19,309 bases of DNA, taken from contig JAICUV010000030.1 in the NCBI GenBank assembly GCA_025935655.1, forward strand, positions 1 to 19,309, given 5' to 3'. This DNA is from Chloroflexota bacterium (GTDB lineage: Bacteria; Chloroflexota; Limnocylindria; Limnocylindrales; CSP1-4). How positions within the stretch are numbered: position 1 is the stretch's first letter; every line of letters begins with the position of its first letter. A program made the translations under genes and the position numbers. Shown here piece after piece: positions 12,944 through 19,309 of the stretch. The notes beneath the pieces were generated by a model. That model was not told the origin of the DNA, ran no database searches, and worked only from the letters and a program-made list of their open reading frames with translations.

Positions 12944-14229
12944 GCCGCGAACGCCGTGCGCGCGGCCGCGACCGTCTCGCTGACCTCGGGCTCGCCGTGG
13001 GCCGCGCCGATGAACCACGCCTCGAACTGCGAGGGCGCCAGCAGGATGCCCTGGTCGAGCATCGAGCCGAAGAAGCGGGCGTAGGCGTCCCGGTCCGCGG
13101 ACAGCGCCTGCGCGCCGTCGCGCGGGGCCTCGGCACGGAAGAACACGGTCAGCAGCGAGCCCACCCGGTTGATCGAGACGTCGCGCCGGCCGGCCTCGGC
13201 CGCGGCCTCGCGGAGGCCGGCCTCGAGGGCGGCCCCCGTCGTCTCGAGCTGCGCATAGACCTCGGGCGTCAGCAGGTCGAGCGTGGCGACGCCGGCCGCC
13301 ATCGTCAGCGGATGTCCCGAGAGCGTGCCCGCCTGGTAGACGGGCCCCTCGGGCGCGACCCGGTGCATCAGGTCCGCGCGCCCACCGTACGCACCGACGG
13401 GCATCCCGCCGCCGATGATCTTGCCCAGCGTCGTGAGGTCGGGGCGCACACCGTAGCGCTCCTGTGCGCCGCCCTTCGCGAGCCGGAAGCCGGTGATGAC
13501 CTCGTCGAAGATCAGCAGCGCGCCGTTGATGGCCGTGAGCTCGCGCAGGGTGTCCAGGAAGCCGGGTGCGGGCGGGACCACGCCGACGTTCGCCGCGACG
13601 GGCTCGACGATGATCGCGGCGATCCGGTCAGGGTGTGCCTCGAACGCCCGCGCGACGGCGACCGGGTCGTTGTAGGGCAGGACCACCGTGTCCCGCGCAG
13701 CCGCCGCCGTCACGCCGGCCGACCCGGGCATCGCGAGGGTCGCGAGCCCCGATCCGGCCTCCACGAGGAGGCTGTCGCCGTGGCCGTGGTAGCCGCCCGC
13801 GAACTTGACGATGAGCTCCCGGCCGGTCGCCCCGCGCGCCAGGCGGATCGCGCTCATCACGGCCTCGGTGCCCGACGACGTGAAGCGCAGCCGCTCCATC
13901 GACGGCATCGCGGCCCGGATTCGCTCCCCCAGCTCGACCTCGCGCGGCGAGGTGGCCCCGAGCGCGAACCCATCCAGCGCGGCCGCACGGACGGCCTCGA
14001 TGACGGCGGGGTGGCCGTGGCCCAGGATCGCCGGCCCCCAGGACGAGATGTAGTCGAGGTACCAGGCGCCGTCCGCGTCGCGGACGCGCGGTCCGGCTCC
14101 CGCGTCGAGGACCAGCGGCGCGCGACCGACGGAGCGGAACGCCCGGACGGGGCTGTTGACGCCGCCAGGGAACAGGTCCTCGGCGCGGGCGCGGAGCTCG
14201 GCCTGGCGGCCGGGAGCGGTGACGGACAT
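12940..14229 (-). CDS. hemL: Glutamate-1-semialdehyde 2,1-aminomutase
   Basis: A PLP enzyme that converts glutamate-1-semialdehyde to 5-aminolevulinate, the second step of the C5 route begun by HemA. At 429 aa it has the usual length. Visible motifs are FPGGVNSPVRAF (20-31), SSGTEAVMSAIRLAR (118-132) for PLP phosphate binding, KFAGGYHGHGDSLL (142-155), IFDEVITGFR (240-249) and the Schiff-base lysine K270 in TTLGKIIGGGMPVGAYGG. The start is ATG at 14229, 6 nt after the hemB stop, with a GGGAGG stretch inside the end of hemB acting as a probable ribosome site. Its stop overlaps the hemE start. Confidence 0.97.
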   Translation of the reverse strand: MSVTAPGRQAELRARAEDLFPGGVNSPVRAFRSVGRAPLVLDAGAGPRVRDADGAWYLDYISSWGPAILGHGHPAVIEAVRAAALDGFALGATSPREVELGERIRAAMPSMERLRFTSSGTEAVMSAIRLARGATGRELIVKFAGGYHGHGDSLLVEAGSGLATLAMPGSAGVTAAAARDTVVLPYNDPVAVARAFEAHPDRIAAIIVEPVAANVGVVPPAPGFLDTLRELTAINGALLIFDEVITGFRLAKGGAQERYGVRPDLTTLGKIIGGGMPVGAYGGRADLMHRVAPEGPVYQAGTLSGHPLTMAAGVATLDLLTPEVYAQLETTGAALEAGLREAAAEAGRRDVSINRVGSLLTVFFRAEAPRDGAQALSADRDAYARFFGSMLDQGILLAPSQFEAWFIGAAHGEPEVSETVAAARTAFAA

Positions 14230-14235
14230 CTCGGT

Positions 14236-15279
14236 TCAGGCCTCCCGCGACCAGGTCGCGAGGTCCGCGGCCGCGTACGTGATCACGAACCCGGCGCCGG
14301 CGCGCAGGATCGCGGTGGTGGATTCGATCAGGGCGCGGCGGCGGTCGAGCCAGCCGTTGGCGGCCGCTGCCTCGATCGAGGCGTACTCCCCGCTGACCTG
14401 GTAGGCGCCGATCGGCAGGTCGAACCGGGCACGCGCCGCGGCGAGGATGTCGAGGGAAGGCAGCGCCGGCTTGACCAGCAACATGTCCGCGCCTTCGTCC
14501 ACGTCGACCTGCATCTCGCGCAGCGACTCGCGGCCGTTCGCCGGGTCCATCTGGTAGCCGCGCCGGTCGCCGAAGCTGGGCGTGGAGCCCGCGGCGTCGC
14601 GGAACGGGCCGTAGAACGCGGAGGCGGTCTTCGCGGCGTAGGCCATGATCGCCGTGTCGTGGCGGCCGGCCGCGTCGAGGCCGGCCCGGATCGCGCGGAC
14701 CTGGCCGTCCATCATCCCCGACGGTGCGACGATGTCCGCGCCGGCCTCGGCCTGGCTCACGGCCGTGCGGGCGTACAGCTCGATCGTGGCGTCGTTGTCC
14801 ACGCTGCCGTCGGCGAGGAGCGGTCCGCAGTGACCGTGGTCGGTGTACTCGCACAGGCACAGGTCGGCGACCAGGGCGAGGTCCAGGTCCGCGTCGCGGA
14901 ACCGGCGCAGCGTCTCCTGGACGATGCCATCCGGGATCCAGCCGCCCGACCCCTGGGCGTCCTTCTCGGCCGGCAGGCCGAACAGGATCACGCCGCCGAT
15001 CCCGAGCGCCTCCAGCGCCCGCGCGTCACGCAGCGCCTCGTCGGGGGTCACGCGCTCCACGCCGGGCATGGAGCCGACCGGCTGGCGACCGCCTGAGCCC
15101 GGGTAGACGAACAGCGGCGCCACGAGCTGGCGGGGATGGATCCGGGTCTCGCGCACGAACGCACGGAGCGTCTCCGTGCGTCGCGTGCGGCGGAGGCGGT
15201 GGGCGGGCTCGGGGACGGCGGCGGTCGCGCCATCCGCGTCCTCGTCGCGGGCGCCGGGACGATCGACGGTGAGGCTCAT
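14236..15279 (-). CDS. hemB: Delta-aminolevulinic acid dehydratase (porphobilinogen synthase)
   Basis: Condenses two 5-aminolevulinate molecules to porphobilinogen. The 347-aa protein has the zinc-binding triad C141, C143 and C151 in CLCEYTDHGHC, showing the zinc-dependent class rather than the magnesium class, and the two active-site lysines K217 (AYAAKTASAFYGPFRDA) and K270 (LLVKPALP). The GYQMDPANGRE segment (241-251) is typical. The first 30 or so residues are an Asp/Ala-rich extension ahead of the conserved RLRRTRRTETLRAFVRET. The start is ATG at 15279 with GGAGGAG 4 nt upstream, and it shares ATGA with the stop of the hemC-hemD fusion. Confidence 0.97.
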   Translation of the reverse strand: MSLTVDRPGARDEDADGATAAVPEPAHRLRRTRRTETLRAFVRETRIHPRQLVAPLFVYPGSGGRQPVGSMPGVERVTPDEALRDARALEALGIGGVILFGLPAEKDAQGSGGWIPDGIVQETLRRFRDADLDLALVADLCLCEYTDHGHCGPLLADGSVDNDATIELYARTAVSQAEAGADIVAPSGMMDGQVRAIRAGLDAAGRHDTAIMAYAAKTASAFYGPFRDAAGSTPSFGDRRGYQMDPANGRESLREMQVDVDEGADMLLVKPALPSLDILAAARARFDLPIGAYQVSGEYASIEAAAANGWLDRRRALIESTTAILRAGAGFVITYAAADLATWSREA

Positions 15280-17036
15280 CGGGCTCCTCCCGCGGCAGCG
15301 GGGTCGGGGGCCGCCAGGGCGTCGATCGCCGGCGGCAGGTGGCGGTGGACGCGGGGATCGGGCGCCTCCCGGGTCCCGAGGGCGACCGCGGCGAACGCGG
15401 CAAGCGTGGAGGCGTCGGGCGAGGGTGCCACGACGACCCGGGCGAAGCCGGCCTCACGGGCGGCGGCCGCGGACGGCGCCCCGATCGCGATGACCGGGGC
15501 GGCGAGCAGGCGATCGCGGGCGTCGTCGTCGGCGGCGAGGGCGAGGATGCCCCGGACGGTCGATGCGCTCGTGAGGACGATCGCGTCCAGCGGTCCGCCG
15601 TCGAGCGCCTCGACGAGGCGGGATCGCGAGGCCGCGGGCGCCTCGACCGTGCGGTACGCGACGACCTCGGTCACGGTGGCGCCCCGCTCGCGGAGCGCGG
15701 TGGGCAGGGCCCCGTCCGCGAGGTCGCTGCGCGGGAGGACGATGTGGTCGCCCGGCGCGAGGGGGAGCTCGCGCGCGAGGGTCGCCGCGTCGGCGAGTGC
15801 GGGCACGAACGCGTCGTCGATGCCGGCCGTCGCGAGGGCCGCCAGCGAGCCATCGCCGACCGCCGCCCAGGCGGGCACGTCCGCCGGGACGGCCACGCGG
15901 CCGAGCGCCGCGAGCGTCGCCCGGGCGGCGTTGCCGCTCGTGATCACGATCCGGTCCCCCGGGCCGACGCCGCGCAGCGCCTCGTCCAGGCCGTCCCCCA
16001 AGAGGGCGGGAGCGACCTCGATCGCCGGCACGTTGACCGCGTCGATGTCGTGGGCGTCGAGCGCCTGGAGGAGCGCGGTGGCCTGGGCGTCGGTCCGGCA
16101 GACGAGCACCCTCGGGCGCTGGCGGAGGGTGACGATCCGGGCCGCGAGACGTGCGGCGAGGTCCAGGTTCGCGGCCGGCTCGGCGTCGCCACGGACCCAG
16201 GCGATGGGTGCGACCGCGTCGGCCAGCGGCGCGTGGGCGAGCGGCGACCAGGTCCGCTCCGCCGCGGCGATGACCTCGAGACGGCCGTCGGGGCGCAGCC
16301 GGCCGAGCGCGCCGATCGGCGAGCGGCAGCCGCCGCCGGTCCCGTTGAGCAGCGCCCGCTCGGCCTGGACGGCGGCACGGGTCGCAGGGTCGTCCAGCAG
16401 GCCCACCGCGGCGATAGCCTCCTCGTCGTCGTGGCGGACCTGGAGCGCCAGGCTCCCCTGCCCCGGCGCCGAGGCGAGCATCGACGTCGGCAGGATGTCG
16501 TCGATGCGGTCCGCGCGGCCCAGGCGGGTCAGCCCGGCGACCGCGAGCACGAGGGCGTCCGAGTCGCCGCGGTCGAGCTTGGCCAGGCGCGTGTCCACGT
16601 TGCCGTGGAGCGGGTGGATGTCGAGGTCGGGGCGGACCGCGCGCAGGAACGCCACGCGGCGCGGGCTGTCGGTGCCCACGCGGGCGCCGTGGGGCAGGGT
16701 CGCCAGCGTCGTGCCCCGCTCGCGGCAGACGAGCGCGTCGCGCGGGTCCTCGCGCGGCGGGTAGGCCGCGATCACGAGCTGCGGGTGCTCGTCGGTGGGG
16801 ACGTCCTTCGCGCTGTGGACCGCGAGGTCCACGGCGCCCTCGAGCAGCGCGCCGACGATCCGGCCGACGAAGGCGCCCTCGCCCCACGCGGTGTCGACGG
16901 GTCGATCGTCGCCCTCGGTCCGGATGATCGTGATCTCGGTGAGGACGCCGTGCTCGGCCAGGCGGTCGGCGACCCAGTGCGCCTGGACGAGAGCCAGCTG
17001 GCTGCCGCGGGTGCCGATGCGCAGGGTTCGGGTCAT
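15276..17036 (-). CDS. hemCD: HemC-HemD fusion: hydroxymethylbilane synthase and uroporphyrinogen III synthase
   Basis: One 586-aa frame encodes two consecutive enzymes. Residues 1-305 are HemC: MTRTLRIGTRGSQLALVQA at the start, HSAKDVPT (74-81), GTDSPRR (121-127) and the dipyrromethane-cofactor cysteine C237 in NGTGGGCRSPIGAL. Residues from about 307 to 560 are HemD, which flips ring D while closing the macrocycle: PRVLVCRTDAQA at its start, DRIVITSGNAAR, AWAAVGDGSLAAL and DAIVLTSASTVRGIL. The last 25 residues are a Pro/Ala-rich tail. No stop or linker break separates the domains, so hydroxymethylbilane could pass directly between active sites. I chose ATG at 17036, matching the conserved HemC N terminus; a GTG 12 nt upstream is possible. 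It starts 15 nt after the hemA stop and ends overlapping hemB. Confidence 0.94.
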   Translation of the reverse strand: MTRTLRIGTRGSQLALVQAHWVADRLAEHGVLTEITIIRTEGDDRPVDTAWGEGAFVGRIVGALLEGAVDLAVHSAKDVPTDEHPQLVIAAYPPREDPRDALVCRERGTTLATLPHGARVGTDSPRRVAFLRAVRPDLDIHPLHGNVDTRLAKLDRGDSDALVLAVAGLTRLGRADRIDDILPTSMLASAPGQGSLALQVRHDDEEAIAAVGLLDDPATRAAVQAERALLNGTGGGCRSPIGALGRLRPDGRLEVIAAAERTWSPLAHAPLADAVAPIAWVRGDAEPAANLDLAARLAARIVTLRQRPRVLVCRTDAQATALLQALDAHDIDAVNVPAIEVAPALLGDGLDEALRGVGPGDRIVITSGNAARATLAALGRVAVPADVPAWAAVGDGSLAALATAGIDDAFVPALADAATLARELPLAPGDHIVLPRSDLADGALPTALRERGATVTEVVAYRTVEAPAASRSRLVEALDGGPLDAIVLTSASTVRGILALAADDDARDRLLAAPVIAIGAPSAAAAREAGFARVVVAPSPDASTLAAFAAVALGTREAPDPRVHRHLPPAIDALAAPDPAAAGGAR

Positions 17037-17051
17037 GGGACGGTCCACGGG

Positions 17052-18290
17052 CTACAGGGCGAACAGGTCCCGGGCGGCACGCTCCAGCTCGCCCGTGTCG
17101 TCGTCGCGGAGCTTGACGAGGGGCGCGTGGAGCAGGCCTGCCACGAGGCGGTGGCTCATCTGGATCACGAGCTCGCGATCGGCGTCGGCGAGGTCGGCGC
17201 GGCGGAACAGGCGATCCAGCTCCTCGGCGCGGCGCGCCTCGGCCTGGTCCGTGAGGGCCTGGATGGCCGGGACTGAGGCGCGGGCCCGCACCCACAGCGC
17301 GTATCGCTGCTCGGCGTCGTCGAGGACACGCTCGAAGCGGGTGCGCAGCCGCTTGCGGAGCTCGTCCTGGGGGCTGCGGGCGAGGTCGTCGACGCTGGTG
17401 TACCGGTCGCCCAGCGCGTCGCGGGTCTCGGCGTCCAGCGCCGGCGGCGAGGACAGGTCCACGACCGGCCGGGTGCCGTCGATGAGGGCCGCTCGGGCCT
17501 CCGGGGACAGCGGCCAGCGGGCGGAGATCGCCAGGATGTACGCATCCGCGACCGGGAGCGGGACGTCCGCCCCGAAGGCGGCCGGCTCCCCGTTCGCGTC
17601 GAACGCGAGGGCGGCGGCGCGATCCGAGCTGCGGTTGGCGACGAGGACGCGTGCGCCCTGGCGGGACGCGGCGAGCGCCGCGAGGCGGGCCATGCGACCC
17701 GCGCCGACGACGAGCACCCGGCGCCCCAGGAGCGGGCCGGTGACCGGGACGACGCGGTCCAGGGCGACATCCGCGAGCGAGCGCGGCGGCCCCTCGCGCC
17801 AGGAGCGCGTCTCGCGGCCCAGGTGGAGCGCGATCTGGAACAGGCGCTCGAGGGCCGGGTGGAGGCTCGGCGCGGCGGTGCTGTGCGAGCCGACGTCCAC
17901 CGGGCACTGCTCAGCCGCCGGGACGCGGCGGTCCGAGAGACACTCGCGCAGCTGGTGGAGGATCTGGTCCTCGCCCACGACGACGCTGTCGAGGCCGGCG
18001 GCGACGGTGAACACGTGCCGAGCGGCCGCGATCCCGTCGAGGCGGCGAGCGCCCCCGGGGATCGTGGGCAGCACGAGCGGCGGGAGCCCGTCCACGGGCT
18101 CGTCGATGGCATAGAGCTCGACCCGGTGGCACGTCCGCAGGAGGATCGCGCGGGGATCGCACGCGAGCGCGGCGGCGGAGTCGCCGAACGCCTCCCGCTG
18201 CTCGCTCGGGACGAAGCGGGCGTGGGCGACGAGCGCGACGAGGCCGATCCTGGTCGCGGCGTCCGGGTCGGCGATCCCGTGCTCGATCAC
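17052..18290 (-). CDS. hemA: Glutamyl-tRNA reductase
   Basis: Reduces glutamyl-tRNA with NADPH to glutamate-1-semialdehyde, the committed step of tetrapyrrole synthesis. The 412-aa protein has the catalytic cysteine C54 in LLRTCHRVELYA (most relatives have TCNR), the HVFTVAAGLDSVVVGEDQIL segment with H92 (92-111), the NADPH-binding VLVVGAGRMARLAA (192-205) and a C-terminal helical dimerisation region. Between LRECL and LERLF (about 119-147) there is an insertion, rich in Ser, Pro and Ala, of roughly 14 residues relative to what I recall of typical enzymes. The start is GTG at 18290 with GGGAG 6 nt upstream; GTGA overlaps the regulator's stop, so the two are translationally coupled. GluTR is the normal control point for haem level, and being directly behind a regulator fits. 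Confidence 0.95.
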   Translation of the reverse strand: MIEHGIADPDAATRIGLVALVAHARFVPSEQREAFGDSAAALACDPRAILLRTCHRVELYAIDEPVDGLPPLVLPTIPGGARRLDGIAAARHVFTVAAGLDSVVVGEDQILHQLRECLSDRRVPAAEQCPVDVGSHSTAAPSLHPALERLFQIALHLGRETRSWREGPPRSLADVALDRVVPVTGPLLGRRVLVVGAGRMARLAALAASRQGARVLVANRSSDRAAALAFDANGEPAAFGADVPLPVADAYILAISARWPLSPEARAALIDGTRPVVDLSSPPALDAETRDALGDRYTSVDDLARSPQDELRKRLRTRFERVLDDAEQRYALWVRARASVPAIQALTDQAEARRAEELDRLFRRADLADADRELVIQMSHRLVAGLLHAPLVKLRDDDTGELERAARDLFAL

Positions 18291-18985
18291 GCCCGGCTCC
18301 CGGCGGTCCCGGTCGCCCGGCGCGGCTGGCGGTTGATGCCCAGCGCCGCAGCCTCCCAGCCACGCAGCGTGGCGAGGAGCAGCCCGTCGAGGGCGGCGTT
18401 GGCATCGGCCATGAGCGAGGCCGTCGCGGAGGCGTCGAACTCGCGCCGGCGGGCGAGCGAGCCCAGCTCGGCGAGGAACGGGCGCCGGAAGCGGAGGAAC
18501 AGGTCCGCGGTGGTCGCGGACGCGAGGCCTTCCCGGCCCGCGATGCGGCCGTACTCGGTGCAGGCGTCATCGGCGTCGCGAAGGAGCTCCTGGCGGCGGA
18601 CCGGGTCGTCGGCGTCGAGTGCGGCGACGAGCGCGATGACGATCCCCCGGCCGTAGCCGCGGAAGCGCTCGCGCTGGCCCTCGTCCAGGTCGTCGATCCA
18701 GGGCATGTGCCCGGGAACGGCGTCGGCGGCGCGGCGGTAGCCCCGTGCCATCCGGCCCGCCGTCTCGCCCAGGTCCACGAGCGATGGACGCGAGGTGGGT
18801 CGCTCCGGCAGCAGCGCCTCGAGGCCCGCGCGGGAGAATCGGCGATGGCCGCCCGGCGTGACGAAGGTCCGGACCATGCCGGTGTCGCCCCAGCGGCGGA
18901 TCGTGGAGGGAGAGACGCCGAGCAGGCGGCACGCTTCGGTGAGCGTCACCCAGCCGGGATCCTTGGGTGCGGGACGCGTGCTCAT
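18287..18985 (-). CDS. MerR-type helix-turn-helix regulator heading the hem operon
   Basis: A 232-aa protein. Residues 12-58 are a MerR/BldC-like winged DNA-binding domain: TLTEACRLLGVSPSTIRRWGDTGMV, then the wing TPGGHRRFSRAGLEALL. The remaining 165 residues look all-helical and have no MerR coiled-coil-plus-cysteine metal site. The pattern YGRIAGREGLASATTADLFLRFRRPFLAELGSLARRR loosely recalls RsbRD-N-type helical sensor domains, but I do not recognise a defined family. Only two cysteines (C19, C142) are present; H93 and M94 are possible ligands, which is speculation. The ATG at 18985 starts the conserved domain; a GGGAGG lies 13 nt upstream, rather far. The frame continues about 100 codons upstream but is non-coding. 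GTGA overlap with hemA and operator-like repeats upstream suggest it regulates its own operon. Confidence 0.85.
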   Translation of the reverse strand: MSTRPAPKDPGWVTLTEACRLLGVSPSTIRRWGDTGMVRTFVTPGGHRRFSRAGLEALLPERPTSRPSLVDLGETAGRMARGYRRAADAVPGHMPWIDDLDEGQRERFRGYGRGIVIALVAALDADDPVRRQELLRDADDACTEYGRIAGREGLASATTADLFLRFRRPFLAELGSLARRREFDASATASLMADANAALDGLLLATLRGWEAAALGINRQPRRATGTAGSRA

Positions 18986-19005
18986 TCGCGTGAGGAAACC
19001 TCCCA

Positions 19006-19011
19006 AATCTA
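19006..19011 (-). promoter_or_regulatory. Candidate -10 element of the hem operon
   Basis: TAGATT on the minus strand, 20 nt upstream of the regulator's ATG. It is AT-rich against its surroundings. There is no TTGACA-like -35 at 17 nt; that position falls at the junction between the two dyad repeats, as expected for a factor-controlled promoter. Moderate to low confidence. Confidence 0.4.
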
Positions 19012-19049
19012 CCAATCCTCGCGGAAGGTACCACCATCCTGTGGAAGGT
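19011..19049 (-). promoter_or_regulatory. Two operator-like dyads upstream of the hem-operon regulator
   Basis: Read on the minus strand, ACCTTCC-ACA-GGATGGT (19049-19033) has 7-bp arms with one mismatch. It is followed by ACCTTCC-GCGA-GGATTGGT (19029-19011), the same unit with two extra bases. The two copies are about 21 bp apart, on one face of the helix, and abut the TAGATT hexamer. This is the arrangement expected for a dimeric repressor or activator; the adjacent MerR-type protein is the obvious candidate. Confidence 0.55.
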
Positions 19050-19309
19050 GCGGGGCGTGGCGACAGGGCATTCCGGCCCGCGTTGAGTCCCAAACGGACC
19101 GGGCCTTCGCGGCGCCAGGGACCGCCGACCGGGCCCGAACCTGGGAATTTCGTGCACGGGCGCGGGCGCGCAGTCATCCGGCCGGCACGGCCCCACCGGG
19201 ACGCCCGGCCCGCCGTGTCCCCAGAAGGTCGGGCGGTTCCTCCCTTCCCCGGGCCCGGAGGCCCGTCGCCTACTGCTGGCATGTCGCCGTCCCTCCGCGC
19301 CCACCCCCG

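Larger units (their letters stand above)
18986..19309. other. 324-bp non-coding region upstream of the hem operon
   Basis: No convincing gene. A minus-strand frame stays open through it in phase with the regulator, but it shows no domain and Pro/Gly/Arg-rich content expected of GC-rich chance frames. It holds the likely hem operon promoter and two dyad repeats (19006-19049) close to the regulator start. Further right there is only a small hairpin, CGGGCC/GGCCCG at 19250-19265, and otherwise GC-rich sequence in which I see nothing. A plus-strand ATG at 19280 runs off the window edge and cannot be judged. Confidence 0.6.

Noticed and set aside
19250..19265. Small hairpin CGGGCC/GGCCCG near the right edge
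   Set aside because: A 6-bp GC stem is expected often by chance at this composition and it has no T tract.
18986..19282. Upstream extension of the regulator to a 331-aa protein
   Set aside because: The extra 99 residues are Pro/Gly/Arg-rich without a domain, and the stretch contains the promoter-like hexamer and dyad repeats.
1..19309. tRNA, rRNA, insertion sequence or integrase signatures
   Set aside because: None seen on either strand; gene content and codon use look uniform and chromosomal.

Overview
The window is very GC-rich DNA (by eye about three quarters G+C) from a bacterial chromosome. Genes are packed tightly, with stop/start overlaps of the ATGA and GTGA type and frequent GTG starts. 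A zinc-ribbon protein built from two domains common in Chloroflexota, an actinobacterial-style short MutY, a Gram-positive-style ferrochelatase and a deep-branching style of hem operon suggest a high-GC Chloroflexota (for example a Limnocylindria-like lineage) or a related terrabacterial group. This placement is inferred from gene content; no rRNA or other marker is present.

Layout. 3-1544 (+) encodes a radical SAM enzyme of the COG1964 / tetraether-synthase-like family, ending against a perfect 15-bp terminator hairpin shared with a convergent small zinc-ribbon gene (1601-2002, -). Next on the minus strand comes a three-part unit: an NAD(P)H-hydrate epimerase cut into two halves by one in-frame TAG immediately followed by ATG (4988-4206), a two-helix membrane protein (4213-3983) and aerobic glycerol-3-phosphate dehydrogenase glpD (3941-2271). 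A 276-bp spacer (4989-5264) carries GC-rich direct repeats and a striking long inverted repeat. Then mutY (6179-5265, -) and an LLM-class flavin oxidoreductase (6198-7121, +) diverge from an 18-bp spacer that holds overlapping -10-like hexamers on both strands. A methyltransferase (8156-7134, -) is convergent to the oxidoreductase.

The right half (18985-8241, all minus strand) is an almost complete haem-biosynthesis operon, read right to left: MerR-type regulator, hemA, a hemC-hemD fusion, hemB, hemL, hemE, hemH, a radical SAM/SPASM protein and hemY. Together these convert glutamyl-tRNA to coproporphyrinogen III (HemA, L, B, C, D, E), then oxidise it (HemY/CgoX type) and insert iron (HemH/CpfC type). 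No HemF, HemN or HemQ/ChdC is present. The AhbD/NirJ-like radical SAM protein sits exactly where a decarboxylase for the last step would be expected. The most interesting hypothesis is therefore a hybrid terminal route: coproporphyrin branch followed by radical-SAM decarboxylation of coprohaem. The regulator that opens the operon has two operator-like dyad repeats just upstream of its start, so an autoregulated, possibly haem- or precursor-responsive switch is plausible but unproven.
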